A DNA stretch of 64,000 nucleotides from Pseudomonas khavaziana (GCF_019145205.1 NZ_JAHSTT010000013.1:1-64000), one strand, 5' to 3'. Shown: positions 51,695 through 60,691, counted from the stretch's first letter. The notes: generated by a model not told the origin, from the letters alone. Made by a program: numbers and translations.

Positions 51695-53137
51695 ATGAGC
51701 ACAGCAATCAGTCCGACTGCTTATAACTATAAGGTAGTCCGCCAGTTCGCCATCATGACGGTGGTCTGGGGGATCCTTGGCATGGGGCTCGGGGTGTTCA
51801 TCGCCTCGCAACTGGTCTGGCCGCAATTGAATTTCGACCTGCCATGGACGACCTTCGGTCGCCTGCGCCCGCTGCACACCAACCTGGTGATCTTTGCCTT
51901 CGGTGGGTGTGCGTTGTTTGCCACTTCCTACTATGTCGTGCAGCGCACCTGCCAGACCCGCCTGATCTCCGACAGCCTGGCTGCCTTCACCTTCTGGGGC
52001 TGGCAAGCGGTCATCGTCGGCGCCATCATCAGCCTGCCCCTTGGCTACACCACCACCAAGGAATACGCCGAACTGGAATGGCCGATCGCGATTTTGCTCG
52101 CGATTGTCTGGGTGACCTACGCAGTGGTGTTCTTTGGCACCATCGTCAAGCGCAAGACCAAGCACATTTACGTGGGCAACTGGTTCTACGGGGCATTCAT
52201 CCTGGTCACGGCGATGCTGCACATCGTCAACCATGCGTCCTTGCCGGTCAGCCTGTTCAAGTCCTACTCGGCGTACTCGGGTGCGACGGATGCGATGATC
52301 CAATGGTGGTACGGCCACAACGCCGTAGGCTTCTTCCTCACCACCGGTTTCCTCGGCATGATGTACTACTTCGTACCGAAACAGGCCGAGCGCCCGATCT
52401 ACTCCTATCGCCTGTCCATCGTGCACTTCTGGGCGCTGATCACCCTGTATATCTGGGCCGGTCCTCACCACCTGCACTACACCGCGCTGCCGGACTGGGC
52501 ACAATCGTTGGGCATGGCGATGTCGATCATCCTCCTGGCCCCAAGCTGGGGCGGCATGATCAACGGCATGATGACCCTGTCGGGCGCCTGGCATAAGCTG
52601 CGCACCGACCCGATCCTGCGCTTCCTGGTGGTGTCCCTGGCGTTCTACGGCATGTCGACCTTCGAAGGGCCGATGATGGCGATCAAGACCGTCAACTCGC
52701 TGTCCCACTACACCGACTGGACCATCGGCCACGTACACGCCGGCGCACTGGGCTGGGTGGCGATGATCTCCATCGGCGCGCTGTACCACATGATCCCCAA
52801 ATTGTTCGGCCGCGTGCAGATGCACAGCGTCGGGCTGATCAATGCGCACTTCTGGCTGGCCACCATCGGCACCGTGCTCTACATCGCCTCGATGTGGGTC
52901 AACGGCATCACCCAGGGCCTGATGTGGCGTGCGATCAACGATGACGGCACCCTCACCTACTCCTTCGTCGAAGCGCTGCAGGCCAGCCACCCGGGCTTTA
53001 TCGTGCGTGCCCTGGGCGGAGCGTTCTTTGCCAGCGGCATGCTGTTGATGGCCTATAACGTTTGGCGCACCGTGCGTGCCTCTGACCCTGTAGAAGCCGA
53101 AGCCGCCGCCAAGATCGCCGTAGTGGGAGCCCACTGA
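51695..53137 (+). CDS. ccoN: cbb3-type cytochrome c oxidase subunit I, copy 1
   Basis: A 480-aa paralogue of the copy 2 subunit with the same twelve-helix core, beginning MSTAISPTAYNYKVVRQFAI. Long stretches of DNA, for example around 52575-52800, are nearly identical to copy 2, while the N- and C-termini diverge. Haem and CuB ligand segments are unchanged (VHAGALGWVAMISIGALYHM). By synteny this is the constitutive cco1 operon. Its stop overlaps the ccoO start by one base (TGATG). Confidence 0.95.
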   Translation: MSTAISPTAYNYKVVRQFAIMTVVWGILGMGLGVFIASQLVWPQLNFDLPWTTFGRLRPLHTNLVIFAFGGCALFATSYYVVQRTCQTRLISDSLAAFTFWGWQAVIVGAIISLPLGYTTTKEYAELEWPIAILLAIVWVTYAVVFFGTIVKRKTKHIYVGNWFYGAFILVTAMLHIVNHASLPVSLFKSYSAYSGATDAMIQWWYGHNAVGFFLTTGFLGMMYYFVPKQAERPIYSYRLSIVHFWALITLYIWAGPHHLHYTALPDWAQSLGMAMSIILLAPSWGGMINGMMTLSGAWHKLRTDPILRFLVVSLAFYGMSTFEGPMMAIKTVNSLSHYTDWTIGHVHAGALGWVAMISIGALYHMIPKLFGRVQMHSVGLINAHFWLATIGTVLYIASMWVNGITQGLMWRAINDDGTLTYSFVEALQASHPGFIVRALGGAFFASGMLLMAYNVWRTVRASDPVEAEAAAKIAVVGAH

Positions 53138-53745
53138 TGAAGCATGAAGTAGTCGAGAAGAATATCGGCCTGCTGGCCTTCTTCATGGTCATCGCCGTGA
53201 GCATCGGCGGCCTGACCCAGATCGTGCCGCTGTTTTTCCAGGACGTGACCAACAAGCCAGTCGAAGGCATGAAGCCGCGCACCGCCCTTGAACTGGAAGG
53301 CCGCGACGTCTACATCGCCAACGGCTGCGTAGGATGCCACTCGCAGATGATCCGCCCGTTCCGTGCCGAAACCGAACGCTACGGCCACTACTCGGTCGCC
53401 GGTGAAAGCGTGTGGGACCACCCGTTCCTGTGGGGCTCCAAGCGCACCGGGCCGGACCTGGCCCGTGTCGGCGGGCGATACTCCGATGACTGGCAGCGTG
53501 CGCACCTTTACAACCCGCGCAACGTGGTGCCTGAGTCGAAAATGCCAGCGTATCCGTTCCTCGTGGAAAACAAGCTCGACGGCAAGGACACCGCGAAGAA
53601 GATGGAAGTCTTGCGCACCCTTGGCGTGCCCTACACCGACGAAGACATCGCCGGTGCAGCGGCCGCTGTGAAGGGCAAGACCGAAATGGACGCACTGGTG
53701 GCCTATCTGCAAGGCCTTGGCACCATCATCAAAAGCAAACGGTGA
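53137..53745 (+). CDS. ccoO: cbb3-type cytochrome c oxidase subunit II, copy 1
   Basis: A 202-aa monohaem subunit, MKHEVVEKNIGLLAFFMVIA at the start, with the haem motif CVGCHSQMIRPFRAETER (Gln of copy 2 replaced by Gly). The axial Met segment is VVPESKMPAYPFL. Central DNA shared with copy 2 is almost unchanged. It overlaps ccoN by one base. Confidence 0.95.
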   Translation: MKHEVVEKNIGLLAFFMVIAVSIGGLTQIVPLFFQDVTNKPVEGMKPRTALELEGRDVYIANGCVGCHSQMIRPFRAETERYGHYSVAGESVWDHPFLWGSKRTGPDLARVGGRYSDDWQRAHLYNPRNVVPESKMPAYPFLVENKLDGKDTAKKMEVLRTLGVPYTDEDIAGAAAAVKGKTEMDALVAYLQGLGTIIKSKR

Positions 53746-53750
53746 CCTAC

Positions 53751-53936
53751 ATGGATATCGGGATGATTCGTGGCCTGGGCACCGTTGTGGTGATGGTGGC
53801 CTTTATCGGCCTGGCGTTGTGGGTGTTCAGTCCACGGCGCAAGTCGGAGTTTGACGACGCGACCATGTTGCCCTTCGCGGATGACCCCGAAGCCATCAAG
53901 CACGTCGAGCAAGCGTCTAGGAGTAACAAAGAATGA
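53751..53936 (+). CDS. ccoQ: cbb3-type cytochrome oxidase protein CcoQ, copy 1
   Basis: A 61-aa single-span protein ending RRKSEFDDATMLPFADDPEA with a variable tail. I prefer the ATG at 53751 (MDIGMIRGLG), five bases after the ccoO stop, over an overlapping GTG at 53742. The last 4 bp overlap ccoP. Confidence 0.9.
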   Translation: MDIGMIRGLGTVVVMVAFIGLALWVFSPRRKSEFDDATMLPFADDPEAIKHVEQASRSNKE

Positions 53937-54910
53937 CTACGTTCTGGAGTCTGTACGTCACAGTCCTGAGCCTGGGTACCATCTTCGCCCTGACCTGGCT
54001 GCTGCTGTCGACCCGCAAGGGCCAGCGCAGCGAACAGACGGACGAGACCGTCGGCCACTCGTTCGATGGCATCGAGGAATACGACAACCCACTACCGAAG
54101 TGGTGGTTCATGCTATTTGTCGGCACCATCGTCTTCGCCCTCGGCTACCTGGTGCTGTATCCCGGCCTGGGCAACTGGAAGGGCCTGTTGCCGGGCTACA
54201 ACTACCTCGACAACGATAAGCAAACCTCCTTCGCCAACGGCCAGACCGGCTGGACCGGCGTGCATGAATGGGAAAAGGAAATGGCCAGGTCGGACGCCAA
54301 GTTCGGGCCGATCTTCGCCAAATTCGCCTCGATGCCCATTGAAGAAGTTGCCAAGGACCCGCAAGCCTTGAAAATGGGCGGCCGCCTGTTCGCCTCCAAC
54401 TGCTCGGTGTGCCACGGCTCCGACGCCAAGGGCGCCTACGGCTTCCCCAACCTGACCGACGCCGATTGGCGCTGGGGTGGCGAACCGGAGACGATCAAGC
54501 AAACCATCATGCAGGGTCGCCACGCGGTGATGCCAGGTTGGGCCGAAGTCATCGGCGAGCAAGGGGTGGCTGACGTCGCGGGCTTTGTGGTGACCAACCT
54601 TGACGGCCGCAAGCTACCGGAAGGTGCCAAGGCCGACGTGGCCAACGGTGAAAAACTCTTCGCCGCCAACTGCGTGGCCTGCCACGGCCCGGCCGGTAAA
54701 GGCACGCCTGCAATGGGCGCGCCGGACCTGACTCATCCGGGGGCGTTTATCTACGGCTCGAGCTTTGCCCAACTGCAACAGACCATTCGCTATGGTCGCC
54801 AAGGCCAGATGCCGGCGCAGGAGCAACTGCAAGGGAATGACAAGGTGCATTTGCTGGCGGCGTATGTGTACAGCTTGTCCCATGGGGATAAGAAGGCCGA
54901 AGAACAGTAA
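53933..54910 (+). CDS. ccoP: cbb3-type cytochrome c oxidase subunit III, copy 1
   Basis: A 325-aa membrane-bound dihaem cytochrome c with haem motifs CSVCHGSDAKGAYGFPNL and CVACHGPAGKGTPAMGAPDL. Relative to copy 2 it has an insert after the second membrane helix (NYLDNDKQTSFANGQTG), in the linker before the first haem domain. It ends the cco1 operon and is followed by a clear terminator at 54926. Confidence 0.95.
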   Translation: MTTFWSLYVTVLSLGTIFALTWLLLSTRKGQRSEQTDETVGHSFDGIEEYDNPLPKWWFMLFVGTIVFALGYLVLYPGLGNWKGLLPGYNYLDNDKQTSFANGQTGWTGVHEWEKEMARSDAKFGPIFAKFASMPIEEVAKDPQALKMGGRLFASNCSVCHGSDAKGAYGFPNLTDADWRWGGEPETIKQTIMQGRHAVMPGWAEVIGEQGVADVAGFVVTNLDGRKLPEGAKADVANGEKLFAANCVACHGPAGKGTPAMGAPDLTHPGAFIYGSSFAQLQQTIRYGRQGQMPAQEQLQGNDKVHLLAAYVYSLSHGDKKAEEQ

Positions 54911-54925
54911 AACCTCGAAAACAAC

Positions 54926-54961
54926 AAAGCCCCGCGCAGTGAAAACTGGCGGGGCTTTTTT
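54926..54961 (+). terminator. Rho-independent terminator of the cco1 operon
   Basis: AAAGCCCCGC and GCGGGGCTTT form a 10-bp stem with a 13-nt loop, followed by a T run. It begins 16 bp after the ccoP stop codon. Confidence 0.95.
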
Positions 54962-55005
54962 GTAGAAGGCTGTTACAACTACCTGTTAATGCTAAGCAGC
55001 GGCCT

Positions 55006-55422
55006 TTATCGAGCGTCCGGGCCGGCAGTTCTTTCCTCATGCTCAGTGAACAGCGCATCCTGGTAATTATGGATATCCTGCCGATCAAACTTGCGGTTAC
55101 TCTCACCTTTTTCGTCCAAGTCCAGGGAAGCCGCGAAGCCAGCGCGGTTGAGGACTTCAAAAACCAGCACCTGGTCCGCCAAGGTAAATTGATTGCCGGC
55201 CAGCCCCAGGGCTATGTATTGCAAATAATCCAGCGTCAAAAAACCCGGGTTGTCAGGATCCACAAACCGATCAAAGTTGTCCATCAAGGTCTTCGCTAAC
55301 TCATAGCGGTCGAGGCTGGCGTAAAGACTGGACATCTCATGCAGCGTTGCACGCGTCACGTTATCAGGCAGCGGCGCAGGGCCTGGAACGTTATACGTCG
55401 GCGGATTTGGAACAATAATCAC
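55006..55422 (-). CDS. Hypothetical protein of the orphan cassette
   Basis: A 138-aa acidic protein, no family recognised. It starts with GTG at 55422, directly after an AGGTGA that overlaps the stop of the preceding minus-strand frame, so the two are coupled. The N-terminus is Pro-rich (NPPTYNVPGPAPLPDN); the rest is helical, with LMDNFDRFVDPDNPGFLTLD, faintly like an EF-hand-type loop, and FDRQDIHNYQDALFTEHEER. No signal peptide is seen. GC content looks lower than in the flanking cco genes, suggesting later acquisition. It might be an immunity or accessory protein, but nothing in the sequence proves this. Confidence 0.55.
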   Translation of the reverse strand: MIIVPNPPTYNVPGPAPLPDNVTRATLHEMSSLYASLDRYELAKTLMDNFDRFVDPDNPGFLTLDYLQYIALGLAGNQFTLADQVLVFEVLNRAGFAASLDLDEKGESNRKFDRQDIHNYQDALFTEHEERTAGPDAR

Positions 55423-55426
55423 GTGG

Positions 55427-55916
55427 TCACCTCATTGGTATGTAATCCCCCACCATGGGCGTTGGGGTGAAACCTGAGTGTTGATTTTCGCCGCTCAGTT
55501 CCTGCACATACCTGCCAGCCTTGCACCATTGCAGTACACCATCCGTTAGGTCCGCCAGTAGTAAAAACGGGCGAGGCTTTGTTGCTTCTGCCTCCCGCGG
55601 TCTTTCCAGGGAAAAACACGCCACCACTCGCAGCCCCTGTCTTGCCCCGCGCATCCACCAAGTAGTCACTACATCGGGTCCAGGGGCGTGCCTCTGATCA
55701 ATCCATGGGACGAATGACCGTCTTACCTGCAAAAACCATCCATACTTGCCAAGTCAATTGATCCAGATCACGTACACCATCAATTGATTTCCCCCAACGC
55801 GACCAAAGGTCGCACCCCTGACATACCCTCGGGGGCGTATCATCAGGCCACTGCAACACCCCCAATTTGACCGCGGCTGGCACGTACTGGCCGAGGCAAA
55901 TCTCCACCGCCGTGGG
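55427..55916 (-). pseudogene. Probable frameshifted gene of unknown function
   Basis: Two overlapping minus-strand reading frames look like one gene broken in frame. The 5' part, read about from 55916 down to 55698, encodes VCQGCDLWSRWGKSIDGVRD and WQVWMVFAGK. The 3' part (55732 to 55427) encodes RRSFVPWIDQRHAPGPDVV and LLLADLTDGVLQWCKAG, but has no good start codon of its own (only TTG or an internal GTG). Joining them by a one-base shift near 55725 gives about 160 residues. The 5' end underlies the ccoG promoter. No family recognised. It could instead be two small genes. Confidence 0.4.
55758..55771 (+). promoter_or_regulatory. ANR-like box upstream of ccoG
   Basis: TTGAT-CCAG-ATCAC matches the ANR consensus at nine of ten fixed positions, 154 bp before the ccoG start. 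A good -10 (TATCAT) occurs at 55838-55843, further than normal class II spacing. Confidence 0.45.
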
Positions 55917-55924
55917 ATGCAATG

Positions 55925-57340
55925 ATGAGCAACCAGATACCGGTACATGACGTTACCCCGCCTGCCAAAAACGCGAGCAACAGCGTCGACCTCTACGCCT
56001 CGCGAGAGAAAATCTACACTCGCGCCTTCACTGGCATGTTCCGCAACCTGCGCATGCTTGGTGGCGCCGGTTTGTTCCTGCTCTACTTCGGCACCGTTTG
56101 GCTGAATTGGGGCGGCCACCAGGCTGTGTGGTGGAACCTGCCGGAGCGTAAGTTCTTCATTTTTGGCGCGACCTTCTGGCCCCAGGATTTCATCCTGCTC
56201 TCGGGCATCCTGATCGTTGCGGCCTTCGGGCTGTTCTTTATCACCGTGTACGCCGGGCGTGTGTGGTGTGGCTATACCTGCCCGCAAAGCGTGTGGACCT
56301 GGATCTTCATGTGGTGCGAAAAGGTCACCGAAGGCGACCGCAACCAGCGCATCAAGCTGGACAAGGCGCCCATGGGCGCCAACAAGTTCCTGCGCAAGTT
56401 CAGCAAGCACACGCTGTGGCTGCTGATCGGCTTTGCCACCGGCATGACCTTCGTCGGCTATTTCTCGCCGATCCGCGAACTGGTGTTCGACTTCTTCACT
56501 GGCCAGGCCGACGGCTGGTCGTATTTCTGGGTGGGTTTCTTCACCCTCGCCACCTACGGCAACGCCGGCTGGCTGCGCGAACAGGTGTGCATCTACATGT
56601 GCCCGTATGCGCGCTTCCAGAGCGTGATGTTCGACAAAGACACCTTGATCGTTTCCTACGACCCACGCCGCGGCGAAGTACGCGGCCCGCGCAAAAAGGG
56701 CGTCGACTACAAGGCCCAGGGCCTGGGTGATTGCATCGACTGCACCATGTGCGTACAGGTGTGCCCGACCGGTATCGATATCCGCGACGGCCTGCAAATC
56801 GAGTGCATCGGTTGCGCCGCCTGTATCGATGCCTGCGACACCATCATGGACAAGATGGAATACCCCCGCGGGTTGATCAGCTACACCACCGAGCACAACC
56901 TGTCCGGGCAGAAGACGAATAAGCTGCGCCCACGACTGATCGGCTACGCGCTGGTGCTGCTGGCAATGATCAGCCTGCTGGCTGGCGCATTTTTCATGCG
57001 TTCGCTGGTCGGCTTCGATGTCAGCAAGGACCGCGTGCTGTACCGCGAAAACGCCGAAGGGCGCATCGAGAACGTCTACAGCCTGAAGATCATGAACAAG
57101 GACCAGCGCGACCACACCTACGTACTCGACGCCGCCGGCCTGCCGGACCTCAAGCTGCAAGGCCGACGCGAAATCAAGGTGGCTGCCGGCGATATCGTCA
57201 GCATGCCGGTAGAGCTGTCGAGTGCGCCTGAGCAGTTGCCGTCGAGCACCAACGAGGTGACGTTCATCCTCAAGGACGCCGATGACACCAGCATTCATAT
57301 TGAAGCCAAGAGCCGATTCATCGGCCCACAAGTCCGTTAA
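55925..57340 (+). CDS. ccoG: Cytochrome c oxidase accessory protein CcoG (FixG/RdxA)
   Basis: A 471-aa membrane protein with five hydrophobic spans and polyferredoxin sites. Cys motifs: CGYTCPQSVW, CIYMCPYARFQSVM, and the paired 4Fe-4S clusters CIDCTMCVQVCP and CIGCAACIDACD. The C-terminal 130 residues form an immunoglobulin-like FixG domain on the periplasmic side. CcoG is a copper reductase needed to deliver copper to the CuB site. I use the second of two adjacent ATGs (MSNQIPVHD). ccoH follows after 15 bp. Confidence 0.95.
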   Translation: MSNQIPVHDVTPPAKNASNSVDLYASREKIYTRAFTGMFRNLRMLGGAGLFLLYFGTVWLNWGGHQAVWWNLPERKFFIFGATFWPQDFILLSGILIVAAFGLFFITVYAGRVWCGYTCPQSVWTWIFMWCEKVTEGDRNQRIKLDKAPMGANKFLRKFSKHTLWLLIGFATGMTFVGYFSPIRELVFDFFTGQADGWSYFWVGFFTLATYGNAGWLREQVCIYMCPYARFQSVMFDKDTLIVSYDPRRGEVRGPRKKGVDYKAQGLGDCIDCTMCVQVCPTGIDIRDGLQIECIGCAACIDACDTIMDKMEYPRGLISYTTEHNLSGQKTNKLRPRLIGYALVLLAMISLLAGAFFMRSLVGFDVSKDRVLYRENAEGRIENVYSLKIMNKDQRDHTYVLDAAGLPDLKLQGRREIKVAAGDIVSMPVELSSAPEQLPSSTNEVTFILKDADDTSIHIEAKSRFIGPQVR

Positions 57341-57355
57341 CAGGGAATAGAACCA

Positions 57356-57895
57356 ATGTCCTCAGCCACTGCCGCAAGCCCTTGGTACAAGCACCTCTGG
57401 CCCTGGATCATCATCGCGATCCTGGCTTGTTCGGTGACGCTGACCTTGTCCATGGTGACCATCGCGGTGAACAACCCGGACAACCTGGTCAACGACAACT
57501 ACTACGAGGCCGGCAAAGGCATCAACCGCTCCCTTGACCGCGAACGCCTGGCCCAGACCCTGCAATTGCGCGCCAGGCTGCACCTGGATGAACTGACCGG
57601 CGAAGTCGAACTGCAACTGACCGGCAACAGCGGCCCGGCGACCCTGGAACTGAACCTGATTTCCCCAACCCAGCCGGAGAAGGATCGCAAGATCGTCCTG
57701 GCCCGCAGTGACACTGAGCAGGGCCGCTATATCGGTCAGGTCACCGATAAGGTCGAAGGCCGGCGCTTCGTGGAATTGCTCGGCGTGGAAGGTGACCAGA
57801 CCTGGCGGATGTTCGAAGAAGAAGAGGTCAGCCATGACAAGGACTTGCTGCTGGGTGACGAGCCGTTGCAGGGTGCCGAAGACCTGAAGCAGTAA
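57356..57895 (+). CDS. ccoH: FixH/CcoH family protein
   Basis: A 179-aa protein with one N-terminal membrane helix (HLWPWIIIAILACSVTLTLS) and a periplasmic FixH-type domain. DNYYEAGKGINRSLDRER near residue 45 is the typical FixH motif. CcoH is required for stable cbb3 assembly and acts with CcoI. It lies between ccoG and ccoI, separated from ccoI by a REPIN. Confidence 0.93.
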   Translation: MSSATAASPWYKHLWPWIIIAILACSVTLTLSMVTIAVNNPDNLVNDNYYEAGKGINRSLDRERLAQTLQLRARLHLDELTGEVELQLTGNSGPATLELNLISPTQPEKDRKIVLARSDTEQGRYIGQVTDKVEGRRFVELLGVEGDQTWRMFEEEEVSHDKDLLLGDEPLQGAEDLKQ

Positions 57896-57912
57896 AAAAA
57901 GCCGCGCTAAGC

Positions 57913-57980
57913 GCATCGCGGGCAAGCCCGGTCCCACAGGAGAACGCAATCGAGTGTGGGAGCCGGGCTTGCCCGCGATG
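57913..57980. repeat. REPIN inside the ccoGHIS operon
   Basis: CATCGCGGGCAAGCCCGGTC and AGCCGGGCTTGCCCGCGATG form a compact 68-bp element between ccoH and ccoI. This is a variant of class D. Confidence 0.82.
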
Positions 57981-58011
57981 AGGCCCTTCCAGCCATCAAA
58001 GACCTTGAACC

Positions 58012-60456
58012 ATGACCACCCCCTGCTACCACTGCGCCCTGCCCGTCCCCGCCGGCAGCCGGTTTACCGCCCAGATCCTCGGCGAGCGCCGCGAACTGTG
58101 CTGCCCGGGCTGCCAGGCGGTCGCCGAGGCCATAGTTGCCGGTGGGCTGGAAAGCTATTACCAGCACCGCAGCGAAGCCTCGGCCAACCCCGAGACGTTG
58201 CCGGTGCAACTGGTGGATGAGCTGGCGCTGTACGACCGCGCCGATGTGCAAAAACCCTTTGTGCGCCATGAAGGCGACCTTGCCGAAGCCACCCTGTTGA
58301 TGGAGGGTATCAGCTGCGCCGCCTGCGGCTGGCTGATCGAAAAACACCTGCGCAGCCTGCCCGCAGTGGCCGAGGCCCGGCTGAACCTGTCCAATCACCG
58401 CCTGCAGGTACGCTGGGCCGATGGGCAATTGCCGTTGAGCCAATTGCTCAGCGAACTGCGCCATATCGGCTACGCCGCCCACCCATACCACGCCGACCGC
58501 GCCGCCGAGCAATTGGCCAGCGAGAACCGCCTGGCCCTGCGTCAACTGGGCGTCGCCGGCTTGCTGTGGTTCCAGGCGATGATGGCAACCATGGCTACCT
58601 GGCCGGAATTCAATATCGACCTGAGCCCGGAGCTGCATGTGATCCTGCGCTGGGTCGCGATGTTTCTGACCACGCCCATCGTGTTCTACAGCTGCGCACC
58701 CTTCTTCAAGGGCGCCCTGCGCGACTTGCGCACGCGCCACCTGACCATGGACGTGTCGGTGTCCCTGGCGATTGGCGGCGCCTACGTGGCGGGCATCTGG
58801 ACCGCGATCACCGGTGTGGGCGAATTATATTTCGATGCGGTGGGCATGTTTGCGCTGTTCCTGCTGGCTGGGCGTTACCTCGAGCGTCGCGCCCGGGAGC
58901 GCACCGCAGCGGCCACCGCTCAGTTGGTCAATCTGTTGCCTGCCTCCTGCCTGCGCTTGAAAGAGGATGGCCAGAGCGAACGCATCCTGCTCAGTGAGTT
59001 GGCGCTGGGTGACCGCGTGCTGGTGCACCCCGGTGCGGTGCTGCCGGCGGATGGCGTGATTCTCGATGGCCAATCCAGCATCGATGAATCCCTGCTGACC
59101 GGCGAGTACCTGCCGCAACCCCGGGGGATTGGTGACAGCGTCACCGCCGGCACGCTAAATGTGGAAGGTGCTCTGAGCGTCGAAGTGCGCGCCCTTGGCC
59201 ATGACACACGGTTGTCCGCCATCGTGCGCCTGCTGGAGCGCGCCCAGGCCGAGAAGCCCCGCCTGGCGCAGATCGCCGACCGCGCCGCGCAGTGGTTCCT
59301 GCTGTGCTCGTTGATCGCCGCCGCGCTGATCGGCCTGCTGTGGTGGGAGCTGGACCCATCCCGGGCGTTCTGGATCGTATTGGCGATGCTGGTGGCCACG
59401 TGCCCGTGCGCGCTGTCCCTGGCCACGCCGACCGCCCTCACTGCTGCCACCGGCACCTTGCACACCCTTGGGTTGCTATTGACTCGTGGCCATGTGCTCG
59501 AGGGCCTGAACCAGATCGATACGGTGATTTTCGACAAGACCGGCACCCTCACCGAAGGGCGCCTGGCATTGCGCGCCATCCGGCCCCTGGGCACGCTGGA
59601 CAGCGACCAATGCCTGAGCCTCGCCGCCGCTCTGGAGAACCGCTCGGAACACCCGATTGCCCGCGCATTCGGGCGTGCGCCGCTGGCCGCCGACGAAGTG
59701 CTCAGTTCCCCCGGCCTAGGCTTGGAAGGTCGCGTGGGTGAGCGGCACTTGCGTATCGGCCAACCGTCGTTTGTCTGCGCACTCAGTGGCTGCGCGATGC
59801 CGGCGGCGCCGGATGAAGCCGGGCAATGGCTGCTGCTGGGCGATCGTAACGGCGCCCTCGCCTGGTTCGTGCTGGACGACCGCCTGCGCAGCGATGCTCC
59901 CGCCTTATTGGCAGCATGCAAGGCACGCGGCTGGCGTACGCTGTTGCTCTCGGGGGACAGTTCGCCGATGGTCGCCAGTGTCGCCCTTGAGCTGGGCATC
60001 GACGAAGCCCACGGTGGCCTGCGCCCTGACGACAAGCTGCGGGTGCTACAGAATCTGCACAAGGAAGGCCGCAAAGTGCTGATGCTCGGCGATGGCGTCA
60101 ACGATGTGCCGGTGCTGGCCGCCGCCGATATCAGCGTAGCCATGGGCTCGGCTACGGACCTGGCGAAAACCAGTGCCGACGCGGTGCTGCTGTCCAACCG
60201 CCTGGATGCCTTGGTACAAGCCTTCAGCCTGGCGCGACGCACTCGCCGGGTGATCATTGAGAACCTGCTGTGGGCCGGGCTGTACAATGGCCTCATGCTG
60301 CCATTTGCCGCCCTGGGTTGGATTACTCCAATCTGGGCGGCAATCGGCATGTCCCTCAGCTCATTGACCGTGGTGCTCAACGCCTTGCGCCTGACTCGCC
60401 TGCCGAGCGCGCCGGCAACTGGCACCACCTTGATAACCCGCCCACTGCCGGCCTGA
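58012..60456 (+). CDS. ccoI: Copper-translocating P-type ATPase CcoI (FixI)
   Basis: An 814-aa P1B-type ATPase that exports copper for cbb3 assembly. The N-terminus has a Cys-rich FixI-type metal region (CYHCALPVPAGSRF, CCPGCQAV) and an HMA domain with GISCAACGWLIEKHL. Then come membrane helices, the TGEY actuator loop (DESLLTGEYLPQPR), the CPC motif VATCPCALSLATPTALTAAT, the phosphorylation site DKTGTLTEG, and GDGVNDVPVL in the hinge. All catalytic motifs are intact. It is part of ccoGHIS. Confidence 0.96.
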   Translation: MTTPCYHCALPVPAGSRFTAQILGERRELCCPGCQAVAEAIVAGGLESYYQHRSEASANPETLPVQLVDELALYDRADVQKPFVRHEGDLAEATLLMEGISCAACGWLIEKHLRSLPAVAEARLNLSNHRLQVRWADGQLPLSQLLSELRHIGYAAHPYHADRAAEQLASENRLALRQLGVAGLLWFQAMMATMATWPEFNIDLSPELHVILRWVAMFLTTPIVFYSCAPFFKGALRDLRTRHLTMDVSVSLAIGGAYVAGIWTAITGVGELYFDAVGMFALFLLAGRYLERRARERTAAATAQLVNLLPASCLRLKEDGQSERILLSELALGDRVLVHPGAVLPADGVILDGQSSIDESLLTGEYLPQPRGIGDSVTAGTLNVEGALSVEVRALGHDTRLSAIVRLLERAQAEKPRLAQIADRAAQWFLLCSLIAAALIGLLWWELDPSRAFWIVLAMLVATCPCALSLATPTALTAATGTLHTLGLLLTRGHVLEGLNQIDTVIFDKTGTLTEGRLALRAIRPLGTLDSDQCLSLAAALENRSEHPIARAFGRAPLAADEVLSSPGLGLEGRVGERHLRIGQPSFVCALSGCAMPAAPDEAGQWLLLGDRNGALAWFVLDDRLRSDAPALLAACKARGWRTLLLSGDSSPMVASVALELGIDEAHGGLRPDDKLRVLQNLHKEGRKVLMLGDGVNDVPVLAAADISVAMGSATDLAKTSADAVLLSNRLDALVQAFSLARRTRRVIIENLLWAGLYNGLMLPFAALGWITPIWAAIGMSLSSLTVVLNALRLTRLPSAPATGTTLITRPLPA

Positions 60457-60478
60457 GCCGCGTGGGCATGGAGTGCAG

Positions 60479-60691
60479 ATGCCAGCTCTATACGTGATGA
60501 TTCCGGCGGCGCTGCTGTTAGTGGGAGTGGCGATCTACATCTTCTTCTGGGCCGTGGACAGCGGCCAGTACGAGGATCTCGATGGCCCGGCCCACAGCGT
60601 GTTGTTCGACGATCAGGATCCGAATCACCTGGCCGCCATCGACGAAGCCAATGGCCCCGAGCAACCGCCCAAAGACCCGCCCCATGCTTGA
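60479..60691 (+). CDS. ccoS: cbb3-type cytochrome oxidase assembly protein CcoS
   Basis: A 70-aa single-span protein (VMIPAALLLVGVAIYIFFWA) followed by VDSGQYEDLDGPAHSVLFDD, the CcoS signature. It is needed for haem/copper insertion into CcoN. The ATG at 60479 has GGAG 5 nt upstream. The 3' end overlaps the next gene by 8 bp. Confidence 0.94.
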   Translation: MPALYVMIPAALLLVGVAIYIFFWAVDSGQYEDLDGPAHSVLFDDQDPNHLAAIDEANGPEQPPKDPPHA

